A stretch of DNA of 64,000 nt from Gymnodinialimonas sp963832295 (GTDB lineage Bacteria; Pseudomonadota; Alphaproteobacteria; Rhodobacterales; Rhodobacteraceae), in contig CAWHTO010000001.1 of the NCBI GenBank assembly GCA_963832295.1, positions 1,054,001 to 1,118,000 on the forward strand, written 5' to 3'. Of the stretch, positions 55,542 through 63,367 are shown piece after piece (the first letter of the stretch is position 1; every line of letters starts with the position of its first letter). The notes under the pieces are model-generated. The model worked only from the letters and a program-made list of their open reading frames with translations, was not told the origin of the DNA and did no database searches. The position numbers were made by a program, and so were the translations under genes.

Positions 55542-55811
55542 ATGTCTGAAACAAAGCCCTTCCGCATCTATCCTGTCGGCATGACGCTTGGCGTCCTGTT
55601 GGCAGTGAGCTTCGCGCTCTGCGTTGTGTTCGGCCTGCTGTTTTCCGGGGCCACAATGTATCAGGCATGGCTGCCCTTGTTGCCCGGTGTGACCTGGATC
55701 AGCTGGCCAAGCGCCCTTCTCGGCCTCGTCGAAAGCTTTGCTTACGGCTGGTACGTCGCCGTGATCTTTGTCCCCGCGTGGAACTTTTTTGCAAGGAGTG
55801 CCTCGGCATGA
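55542..55811 (+). CDS. Small two-helix membrane protein (DUF5676-like)
   Basis: An 89-residue protein with two hydrophobic segments (GMTLGVLLAVSFALCVVFGLL and SALLGLVESFAYGWYVAVIF). It has the WLPLLPGVTWISWPS loop and the YGWYVAVIFVPAWNFF end, which resemble DUF5676 proteins. CAGGAGTAATCCAA is a good ribosome-binding site. Its stop overlaps the DUF3141 start, so it heads the operon. Confidence 0.65.
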   Translation: MSETKPFRIYPVGMTLGVLLAVSFALCVVFGLLFSGATMYQAWLPLLPGVTWISWPSALLGLVESFAYGWYVAVIFVPAWNFFARSASA

Positions 55812-57562
55812 ACACTGTAACTTCAATCAGACCGCTTACTGCCGCGAACGCAGAAACTCCCTCCCTGCCAGTTGCCGAACCGGTTCCGCCGTCCGATCCA
55901 GCCGCCTATGGCCGCGACCTGTGGGAACGCTCGGTGCTGTTTCTGGATACGCTGCGCGAGCGGGCCGACAACATGATCGCGCATGAACGTGCGGGCATGC
56001 CACCGCTGCTGGATTTCAAGTACGAAACGGTGCTGGACGCGCGGCAGTTCGAGCGCCCGGCCAACTATGCATTGCTCAGGATCACCGAGATCGACGGCAA
56101 TTGCTGGGACGATTGCGTCGACGCGACAAAACCACCTGTCATCGTGGTGGACCCCCGCGCAGGCCACGGGCCGGGTATCGGCGGTTTCAAGCGCGAGAGC
56201 GAGGTCGGCATGGCGATGGCCGAGGGGCACCCGGTCTATTTCGTTGTCTTTTTTCCCGAGCCCGCCCCCGATCAGACGCTTGAGGATGTGCTGTTCGCGC
56301 TTCGCCACTTTGTCGAAGACGTCTCGGCCCGCCACGACGGTGCGGCCCCGGTCCTCTATGGCAATTGTCAGGCGGGCTGGGCGGTGACGCTGCTCGCGGC
56401 GCATTGCGAAGGACTGGCCGGACCGGTGGTGCTGAACGGCTCGCCCTTGTCCTATTGGGCGGGCGAGGAAGGCGTGAACCCGATGCGGGTGTCCGGCGGC
56501 TTGCTGGGTGGCGCATGGCTGGCGCACCTGACCGCCGATCTGGGCGACGGACGTTTCGACGGGGCCTGGCTGGCGCAGAATTTCGAAAACCTTAAGCCGG
56601 AAAAGGCGATCTGGGAAAAATACGCCAATCTGTTCACCAACGTCGACACCGAGCGCGACCGCTTTCTCGAATTTGAACGGTGGTGGAACGGTTTCTACAC
56701 CCTCAGCCGCCCGGAAATCCTGTCGATCACCCAGAACCTGTTCATCGGCAACAAGCTGGAAAGCGGCGAGATGCCGATCGGCGACCATTGCGTGGCCGAT
56801 CTGCGCAAGATCAAAAGCCCGATGATCGTCTTCGCCTCCTACGGCGACAATATCACACCGCCCGCGCAGGCTCTGGGCTGGATCCCCGCGGTCTACAAGG
56901 ATACGGCAGATCTCAAGGCCGCCGGGCAACGCATCGTCTACATGACGAATGCTCATGTCGGACACCTGGGTATTTTCGTCTCGGCCAAGGTCGCACGGCT
57001 TGAACATCGCGCCATACTCGAAAGCCTCGGCAAGATCGAAAAACTCAAGCCCGGTCTTTACGAGATGAAAATCGACAACCCCTCGGGCGATCCTGATTGC
57101 CATGCGCCCGACTACAAGGTGCGGTTCGAGCCGCGCAAGGTCAGCGACCTTGACGCCCCGGTGCCTGAAAAGGCCTTTGAGAAAGTCGAGCGCATGTCGG
57201 AGATCAACGAGGCGTTCTATGCCACCTTCGTCAGCCCATGGGTGCGGCTGATGACAACGCCCGCCAGCGCCGAGATGCTGAAATGGATGCACCCGATGCG
57301 CACCAGCCGCCTGATGTTTTCCGAACGGTTCAATCCCTGGATGCGCCTGGTCCGGCAGGCGGCGGACAGCATTGCCGGCACCCGCGTGCCGCTGGAGCCA
57401 GACGATCCAATGATGGTGCGCGAGCGGGCGGCAGTTGAAGCTGTCGGAAAAGCCATTGAGCGCGCACGCATTGCCCGTGATGCCAAAGACGAACGCACCT
57501 TCAGGGCTCTCTACGGTGGCGACGTGCCGGACGTTGAGAATGCCCCCCACGTGCCGGTTTGA
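55808..57562 (+). CDS. DUF3141 alpha/beta-hydrolase with PhaC-like cysteine nucleophile
   Basis: A 584-residue soluble protein of the DUF3141 family. The nucleophile elbow reads YGNCQAGW with Cys near residue 187, the G-x-C-x-G form typical of polyhydroxyalkanoate synthases rather than serine lipases. A possible acid (SYGDNITPP, Asp near 347) and histidine (HVGHLGIF, near 386) follow in the PhaC order. The N-terminal helical region and a roughly 180-residue C-terminal helical extension lie outside the core. It overlaps the upstream gene by 4 nt and precedes acetate kinase, phosphate acyltransferase and FabI, so acyl-CoA/acyl-thioester chemistry is plausible. No activity is established to my knowledge. 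Confidence 0.82.
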   Translation: MNTVTSIRPLTAANAETPSLPVAEPVPPSDPAAYGRDLWERSVLFLDTLRERADNMIAHERAGMPPLLDFKYETVLDARQFERPANYALLRITEIDGNCWDDCVDATKPPVIVVDPRAGHGPGIGGFKRESEVGMAMAEGHPVYFVVFFPEPAPDQTLEDVLFALRHFVEDVSARHDGAAPVLYGNCQAGWAVTLLAAHCEGLAGPVVLNGSPLSYWAGEEGVNPMRVSGGLLGGAWLAHLTADLGDGRFDGAWLAQNFENLKPEKAIWEKYANLFTNVDTERDRFLEFERWWNGFYTLSRPEILSITQNLFIGNKLESGEMPIGDHCVADLRKIKSPMIVFASYGDNITPPAQALGWIPAVYKDTADLKAAGQRIVYMTNAHVGHLGIFVSAKVARLEHRAILESLGKIEKLKPGLYEMKIDNPSGDPDCHAPDYKVRFEPRKVSDLDAPVPEKAFEKVERMSEINEAFYATFVSPWVRLMTTPASAEMLKWMHPMRTSRLMFSERFNPWMRLVRQAADSIAGTRVPLEPDDPMMVRERAAVEAVGKAIERARIARDAKDERTFRALYGGDVPDVENAPHVPV

Positions 57563-57580
57563 CGGAAAAGGAAACAAGAA

Positions 57581-57766
57581 ATGCAATGGGTAATTGAAAA
57601 CTGGATACTGGTGCTCGTGGGTGGTGGAATGCTCGCCATGCACCTGTTTGGCCACGGCCATGGACACAAGGGCGGGCACAAGAAAGGGGATCACGGTTCA
57701 GATAAAAATCACGAAGCGCCCGGCCGGCAGACGGCTGTTGAAGCAGAGGAAAGTTCAAATGGCTGA
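57581..57766 (+). CDS. Small DUF2933-like membrane protein
   Basis: A 61-residue peptide with one transmembrane segment (WILVLVGGGMLAMHLFGHG) followed by a His/Gly/Lys-rich tail (HGHGHKGGHKKGDHG) that could bind metal. DUF2933 proteins have this organisation and often travel with copper genes. Its stop overlaps the ackA start. Confidence 0.7.
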   Translation: MQWVIENWILVLVGGGMLAMHLFGHGHGHKGGHKKGDHGSDKNHEAPGRQTAVEAEESSNG

Positions 57767-58967
57767 GCAGGTCATCCTGACCCTCAACGCGGGCTCGTCG
57801 TCGCTCAAATTCGCGTTGTTCACGGCATCCGGTCACCCGAAACGCCTCTGGTCAGGTTCGATTGACCGGATCGGGCTGTCGAGTGCGCATTTCCAGCTGA
57901 GCGATGCGCGAAAAACCATCGTCGTCGATGAACCGGGCTCACTTGATACCCATAGGGCGGCGCTGACGCGACTGCTTAAGGCTATCGCAAATCTGCCGGG
58001 ATCACTGGATCTGGTTGCTGTCGGACACCGGTTTGTACATGGCGGGCCAGACTGCGACTGTCCGAAACGCGTGACCCCCGCCCTGATCGCGCGCCTGCGT
58101 CGGCTTAGCGCACTTGCACCGCTGCACATGCCAGCCAACCTTGCAAGTATCGACGCGGTACGAGACACCCGCCCCGAATTATTGCAAGTGGCCTGTTTCG
58201 ATACCTCATTTCACCACGACCTTCCCCGTTTGGCGCGCATGACTGCCCTGCCCCGCGCCTATGCCGAGGATGGCATACGCCGGTACGGTTTTCATGGCCT
58301 CTCCTACGAATATATCTTGAAGAGCCTGCACAGTGATGGCGTTGATACCGACGCCGAGCGGATCATCATCGCCCATCTGGGCAACGGCGCGTCGATGGTG
58401 GCGCTGCGCAATGGCCAGCCAGTGGAGACCAGCATGGGATTTTCCACGATCGCGGGTCTCCCTATGGGGACACGCAGCGGAGACATTGATCCCGGCATTC
58501 TCCTGCATCTTTTGCAAGAAAAAGGGATGAAGCCGGACCAGGTTGCCGACCTTTTGTACAACCAAAGCGGGCTGCTGGGCATATCGGGCGCCAGTCGCAA
58601 CATGCGTGATCTGCTAGACAGCCGCGGGGAGAAGGCTGCGGAAGCTGTGGAGTATTTCTGTTATCAGGCACGCCTTCACCTCGCCCGGCTGACCGGAGCG
58701 CTCGGCGGACTTACCCGTGTCGTGTTCACCGGCGGTATCGGTGAGAATTCTGCGGAAATACGTGGTCGAATTTGCGTGGGTCTCGGATATCTCGGGATCG
58801 ACCTCGACGGTGCCGCCAACAAGGCCGGCCATATCGTGATCTCGAAGCCCGGAGCGCGCGTTACCGTCGAGGCGCGCGCGACAGACGAAGAAAAGATGAT
58901 CGCCCGGCATGTCGCCGCGAGAATGGCCACCCAGCCCGCCTCACGACGCACCGGCACGGAGGGCTGA
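57759..58967 (+). CDS. ackA: Acetate kinase
   Basis: Reversible ATP:acetate phosphotransferase of the ASKHA fold, 402 aa. Motifs: LTLNAGSSSLKFALF, GHRFVHGG, CFDTSFHHDLP, RRYGFHGLSYEYI, IAHLGNGASM, GTRSGDIDPGI and FTGGIGENS. The start at 57759 overlaps the upstream small gene by 8 nt. With the phosphotransacylase next door it can make ATP from acyl-CoA under low oxygen, or activate short acids. Confidence 0.95.
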   Translation: MAEQVILTLNAGSSSLKFALFTASGHPKRLWSGSIDRIGLSSAHFQLSDARKTIVVDEPGSLDTHRAALTRLLKAIANLPGSLDLVAVGHRFVHGGPDCDCPKRVTPALIARLRRLSALAPLHMPANLASIDAVRDTRPELLQVACFDTSFHHDLPRLARMTALPRAYAEDGIRRYGFHGLSYEYILKSLHSDGVDTDAERIIIAHLGNGASMVALRNGQPVETSMGFSTIAGLPMGTRSGDIDPGILLHLLQEKGMKPDQVADLLYNQSGLLGISGASRNMRDLLDSRGEKAAEAVEYFCYQARLHLARLTGALGGLTRVVFTGGIGENSAEIRGRICVGLGYLGIDLDGAANKAGHIVISKPGARVTVEARATDEEKMIARHVAARMATQPASRRTGTEG

Positions 58968-58970
58968 CCG

Positions 58971-60002
58971 ATGACCGCACATCCTGAAAAGCTGCAACAA
59001 CTGACCGACAGGGTCAGTGGCCAGGAGCCGGTGCGTGTCGCCGTTGTCGACGCCGCACAATCCGTGGTTCTGGAAACCCTGCGCGATGCCGCTCTCGCGG
59101 GGCTCGTCGAGCCACGGCTGATCGGCGATCAGGCCGCGACGCTGCGACTTTGCAAGGCAATGGATTGGACCCCGCATCCCGGCTGGATCATCCATGCGCC
59201 CGCCGACGCTGAAGCCGCGGCCATTGCGGTCCGGATGGTGCGCAGCGGCGAGGCCGATCTGGTCATGAAGGGCAATGTCCACACCGATGTGCTGATGCGC
59301 GCCGTTCTGGACAGCACCACCGGCCTGCGCGTGGCCGGTCGACGCTGCAGTCACGTCTTTCTGGTCGACATTCCGGGACATGACCGGCTGGTCGGCATCA
59401 CCGATGCGGCGATCAACATTGCTCCCGACCTCACTGCGAAGAGTGAGATTTGCCAGAATGCCGTCGATCTGTTTCACACCCTCGGCGTGGCCGAGCCTCG
59501 GATCGCTGCGCTGTCAGCGGTCGAGACCGTGACAGGCAGCATTCCCTCGACGCTCGACGCAGCCTGCCTGACACTGATGGCGCGGCGCGGCCAGATCACC
59601 GGCGCAAGGATCGACGGGCCGCTGGCCTTTGACAACGCGATTTCCCAAAGGGCCGCCACCGAGAAAGGCATCCTGTCGGAGGTGGCCGGTCAGGCAGATA
59701 TCCTGCTGGTGCCCGATCTTGTGTCAGGCAACATCCTTGCCAAAGCGCTGGAATATCTCGGCGGGGCGGTCGCAGCTGGCGTCGTGGTAGGCCTGTCGAC
59801 CCCTGTCGTTCTGACATCGCGCGCCGATCCCGCCTCGGCGCGGATGGCGTCGCTGGCGGTAGCGGTGCTGATGTTTCGCCAAAGCACGTCGCAGCACGCC
59901 CCAACCCCAACGCCGGAGACCAGTGCGGCCGCCGCTCCACAACCCGAACATGCATGTTGCGCGCCGCCTCTGACTCCGGATTTTGCGGAGGCGGCGGAAT
60001 GA
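58971..60002 (+). CDS. Phosphate acetyl/butyryltransferase
   Basis: A 343-residue enzyme of the short Pta/Ptb type that converts acyl-CoA and phosphate to acyl phosphate. Motifs: ADLVMKGNVHTDVLMRAVLD, FLVDIPGHDRLVGITDAAIN and DGPLAFDNAIS, with LLVPDLVSGNILAKALEYLG. It starts 3 nt after ackA and overlaps fabI. The C-terminus has an unusual Ala/Pro- and Cys-containing tail (PQPEHACCAPP) beyond the family core. Confidence 0.92.
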   Translation: MTAHPEKLQQLTDRVSGQEPVRVAVVDAAQSVVLETLRDAALAGLVEPRLIGDQAATLRLCKAMDWTPHPGWIIHAPADAEAAAIAVRMVRSGEADLVMKGNVHTDVLMRAVLDSTTGLRVAGRRCSHVFLVDIPGHDRLVGITDAAINIAPDLTAKSEICQNAVDLFHTLGVAEPRIAALSAVETVTGSIPSTLDAACLTLMARRGQITGARIDGPLAFDNAISQRAATEKGILSEVAGQADILLVPDLVSGNILAKALEYLGGAVAAGVVVGLSTPVVLTSRADPASARMASLAVAVLMFRQSTSQHAPTPTPETSAAAAPQPEHACCAPPLTPDFAEAAE

Positions 60003-60811
60003 CCGAAACAGCTCCTGAACCTGAGTCCGCCCGACTGCTGGATATGATCGGCAAGAAGGGCCTCGTTGTCGGCATCGCCAACGAACACAGTCTGGCCTGG
60101 GCGGCGGCGCGCAACTGTCATGCGGCAGGCGCGGATCTGGCAGTGACCTATCTCAACGACAAGGCGCGCCCCTTTGTGGAGCCTCTGGCACAGTCGATCG
60201 GCGCCCCGATCCTGTTGCCCTGCGACGTCTCCCGTGACGGCCAACTCGAAGCGGTCTTCGATCACATCACCACAACCTGGGGGAAGCTCGACTTTCTGGT
60301 GCACGCCATTGCCTGGGCACCCACGGGGGATCTCCACGGGCGGCTGGTCGACAGTTCAGCGACGGGCTTTGCGCAGGCGATGCAGATTTCGTGCCATTCC
60401 TTCATCCGCATGGCCAAGCTGGCCGAGCCGCTGATGGCGCAGGGCGGCAGTCTCACGACGTTGAGTTTTCTCGGGGCCGAGAAGGTCGTGGATCACTACA
60501 ACCTGATGGGGCCGGTCAAGGCGGCGCTTGAGGCCTCCGTTCGGTATCTGGCACATGAACTTGGGCCAAAAGGCATCCGCGTCAACGCGATCTCTGCGGG
60601 GGCGGTCAAAACCCGCGCTGCATCCGGCATCGAGCACTTCGACGAGCTGATCCGCGAGACTGAAACCAAATCGCCACTGCGGCGCACCGTTACCGCTGAC
60701 GAGGTCGGGCGTGCAGCCCTTCTGCTGGCCAGCGACCATACAACCGCCATCACCGGCGAAATCCTGCATGTCGATGCCGGGTTCCACGTCGATGGCATGA
60801 TTTTTCACTGA
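59999..60811 (+). CDS. fabI: Enoyl-[acyl-carrier-protein] reductase FabI
   Basis: NADH-dependent SDR enzyme that reduces enoyl-ACP in fatty acid elongation, 270 aa. The cofactor loop is GLVVGIANEHSLAWAAA, the catalytic Y-x6-K is YNLMGPVK, and RVNAISAGAVKTRAASGI is present. The residue equivalent to the accessory tyrosine before LGAE is Phe here (SFLGAEK), a notable change. Its start overlaps the Pta stop. It is probably a second, operon-specific copy rather than the housekeeping FabI. Confidence 0.92.
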   Translation: MTETAPEPESARLLDMIGKKGLVVGIANEHSLAWAAARNCHAAGADLAVTYLNDKARPFVEPLAQSIGAPILLPCDVSRDGQLEAVFDHITTTWGKLDFLVHAIAWAPTGDLHGRLVDSSATGFAQAMQISCHSFIRMAKLAEPLMAQGGSLTTLSFLGAEKVVDHYNLMGPVKAALEASVRYLAHELGPKGIRVNAISAGAVKTRAASGIEHFDELIRETETKSPLRRTVTADEVGRAALLLASDHTTAITGEILHVDAGFHVDGMIFH

Positions 60812-60860
60812 ACACCGTCCTGCGCCAGCTGCGCTGGGACGACGAATGGAAGGAAACAAG

Positions 60861-63266
60861 ATGAACGTCACCAAAGGAAAATTCGGACAGTCCGGGGATG
60901 ACCAGGACAGTTTCGATACCGTGCCAGACGGATATTCCGGCACGGTCTACACCTGCTCCATGCACCCGGAGGTGCGAAGCACGGAAGAAGGATCCTGCCC
61001 GAAATGCGGTATGTTCCTGACGCCGGAGGGTGAAACTGCCGGGCACGCGCATCATGACCATTCCGGGCACGCCCATGCGCATGGTGCTGCAACCGTCGGC
61101 GTGAAGGACAGCGAATACGATACCGTACCGGGCGGATACGGCGGTACGGTCTATACCTGCCCGATGCACGCGCAGGTGCGCCACCCCGGCCCCGGTTCCT
61201 GTCCGATCTGCGGCATGGGTCTGGAACCGGAAACCGTCAGTCTTGAAGATGATGGCCCGAACCCGGAACTGGTGGATTTCTCCCGGCGGATGTGGGTCGG
61301 CATCGCGTTGACGATCCCGATGCTGATCCTGACCATGCCGCCTTATCTGGGCTATCCGGAGATCCGGGAATTCTTTGGCGAACAGACATCGCTCTGGCTT
61401 GAGGTACTGATCGGCACCCCGGTTATCCTGTGGTCCGGCTGGCCGTTCTTTACCCGCGGCTATCAGTCGTTCCGTACCATGAACCTCAACATGTTCAGCC
61501 TGATCTCCATGGGCGTCGGCGCGGCCTACATCTTCTCGATGATCGCGGTGATCGCGCCGGGGATCTTCCCCGATGGCTTCCGCGATCCGGAAACCGGCGC
61601 GGTCGGCGTCTATTTCGAGGCAGCGGCAGTGATTGTCACGCTGGTTCTTCTGGGCCAGGTGATGGAACTGACAGCCCGCGAAGGCACGGGCAAAGCGATC
61701 CGTGCCCTGCTGGACATGGCCGCCAAGACGGCGCTGGTGATCCGGCCCGACGGCACCGAAGAGGAAATCGAGCTGGACCAGGTGCAGCTCGGCGATCACC
61801 TGCGGGTGCGTCCGGGCGACAAGATGCCGGTGGACGGTGTCGTCGTCGAGGGCCGTTCGTCGGTCGACGAAAGCATGATCTCCGGCGAACCGGTTCCGGT
61901 GGAGAAGGTCGAGGGCGAGCCGGTGACCGGCGCCACGATCAACGGCACCGGCAGCCTCGTCATCGAGGCCACACGCATCGGCGCCGACACCATGCTCAGC
62001 CAGATCGTGCAGATGGTCGCCAACGCGCAGCGCAGCCGCGCCCCGATCCAGAAATACGCCGACCAGGTGGCTGGCATGTTCGTACCGGTGGTCATTGGCA
62101 TCGCGGTCGTTTCCTTCATCGTCTGGTCGATCTGGGGGCCTGCACCGGCCATGGCATATGGCTTGGTTTCGGCCGTTGCGGTTCTCATCATCGCCTGCCC
62201 CTGCGCGCTTGGGTTGGCAACGCCGATGTCGATCATGACGGCCACGGGGACCGGCGCGCAGATGGGCGTGCTGATCAAGAATGCCGAAGCGCTGGAACGG
62301 TTCGAAAAGATCGACACGCTGATCGTCGACAAGACCGGCACATTGACCGAAGGCAAGCCCAAACTGGTCGCGGTCCTGCCCGAGGAAGGCCATGACGAGG
62401 CCGAGGTGCTGCGACTGGCGGCGTCGCTGGAACGCGGGTCGGAACACCCGCTGGCCGAGGCCATCGTGCGCGGTGCCGAGGAACGTGGCGTCGAGTTCGC
62501 CAAAGCCCAGGACTTCGAGGCCGTGACCGGCAAAGGCGTCAAGGGCCGCGTCGATGGCAAGGACGTCGCGCTCGGCAATGCCGCGCTGATCAAGGATATG
62601 GGCCTCGACAGCGGCGCGCTGGTCGATACCGCCAACGCGCGGCGCGATGAGGGCGAGACCGTGATGTTCATCGTGCTGGACGGTGCGATTGCGGGCCTTG
62701 TCAGTGTCGCTGACCCGGTCAAGGAAACCACGCCTGCCGCGCTGAAGGCGCTGCACGAACTGGGCTTCCGGATCATCATGGCGACAGGTGATAATGAACG
62801 TACCGCGCAGGCGGTGGCCAGCCGCCTGGGCATCGACGAGATCCGTGCAGACGTGCTGCCCGAGGACAAGGCCCGCATCATTCGCGAGTTGCAGGCCGAG
62901 GGCAAAAAGGTGGCGATGGCCGGTGACGGCGTGAACGACGCGCCAGCGCTGGCGCAGGCCGACGTCGGAATCGCGATGGGCACCGGTGCGGATGTGGCGA
63001 TCGAGAGCGCCGGGTTCACACTGGTCAAGGGCAACCTCGACGGCATCGTGCGGGCCCGCAAACTGTCCCACGCGACGATGCGCAACATCCGCCAGAACCT
63101 GTTCTTCGCGCTGATCTACAATGCGTCTGGCGTGCCGATTGCCGCGGGCATCCTCTATCCGTTCCTCGGCATTCTGATCGGCCCGATCTTCGCCGCCTTC
63201 GCGATGAGCGCCTCATCGCTGTCGGTGGTGCTGAACGCGCTTCGGCTACGGCGTCTGAAGTTCTGA
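60861..63266 (+). CDS. Copper-translocating P1B-type ATPase with two N-terminal heavy-metal-binding motifs
   Basis: An 801-residue copper/silver ATPase. Two YTCxMH...CPxCGM modules (Cys near 32/46/49 and 100/114/117) flank a His-rich linker (HAHHDHSGHAHAHG) in place of classical MxCxxC domains. These are followed by eight predicted helices. CPC is in IIACPCALGLATP, the phosphorylation site is DKTGTLTEG, and the HP motif is SEHPLAEA; MATGDNERTAQA and GDGVNDAPALAQAD complete it. The start at 60861 has GGAAGGAAACAAG upstream. The position before nirK suggests it supplies copper for cuproenzymes or detoxifies copper. Confidence 0.93.
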   Translation: MNVTKGKFGQSGDDQDSFDTVPDGYSGTVYTCSMHPEVRSTEEGSCPKCGMFLTPEGETAGHAHHDHSGHAHAHGAATVGVKDSEYDTVPGGYGGTVYTCPMHAQVRHPGPGSCPICGMGLEPETVSLEDDGPNPELVDFSRRMWVGIALTIPMLILTMPPYLGYPEIREFFGEQTSLWLEVLIGTPVILWSGWPFFTRGYQSFRTMNLNMFSLISMGVGAAYIFSMIAVIAPGIFPDGFRDPETGAVGVYFEAAAVIVTLVLLGQVMELTAREGTGKAIRALLDMAAKTALVIRPDGTEEEIELDQVQLGDHLRVRPGDKMPVDGVVVEGRSSVDESMISGEPVPVEKVEGEPVTGATINGTGSLVIEATRIGADTMLSQIVQMVANAQRSRAPIQKYADQVAGMFVPVVIGIAVVSFIVWSIWGPAPAMAYGLVSAVAVLIIACPCALGLATPMSIMTATGTGAQMGVLIKNAEALERFEKIDTLIVDKTGTLTEGKPKLVAVLPEEGHDEAEVLRLAASLERGSEHPLAEAIVRGAEERGVEFAKAQDFEAVTGKGVKGRVDGKDVALGNAALIKDMGLDSGALVDTANARRDEGETVMFIVLDGAIAGLVSVADPVKETTPAALKALHELGFRIIMATGDNERTAQAVASRLGIDEIRADVLPEDKARIIRELQAEGKKVAMAGDGVNDAPALAQADVGIAMGTGADVAIESAGFTLVKGNLDGIVRARKLSHATMRNIRQNLFFALIYNASGVPIAAGILYPFLGILIGPIFAAFAMSASSLSVVLNALRLRRLKF

Positions 63267-63293
63267 AACAAATATCGGGAAAGTTGCAGAATA

Positions 63294-63307
63294 TTGATCC
63301 AGGACAA
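63294..63307. promoter_or_regulatory. FNR/NNR-like half-matched site upstream of nirK
   Basis: TTGATCCAGGACAA matches TTGAT-N4-ATCAA with two mismatches in the second half, 60-74 nt upstream of the nirK ATG. Sites of the FNR/CRP family (FnrL, NnrR, Dnr) normally control nirK. This is a weak match seen by eye only. Confidence 0.35.
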
Positions 63308-63367
63308 CGTGCAATTTCACAAAGACGGTACCTCTAGACAATATTCAAAGCAAACAAGGGGACCATC

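Noticed and set aside
55823..57694. A 623-codon minus-strand ORF opposite DUF3141
   Set aside because: Shadow frame; the plus-strand protein fits DUF3141 and the operon overlap.
60750..63071. A 773-codon minus-strand ORF
   Set aside because: Antisense of the copper ATPase, whose plus-strand motifs are unambiguous.
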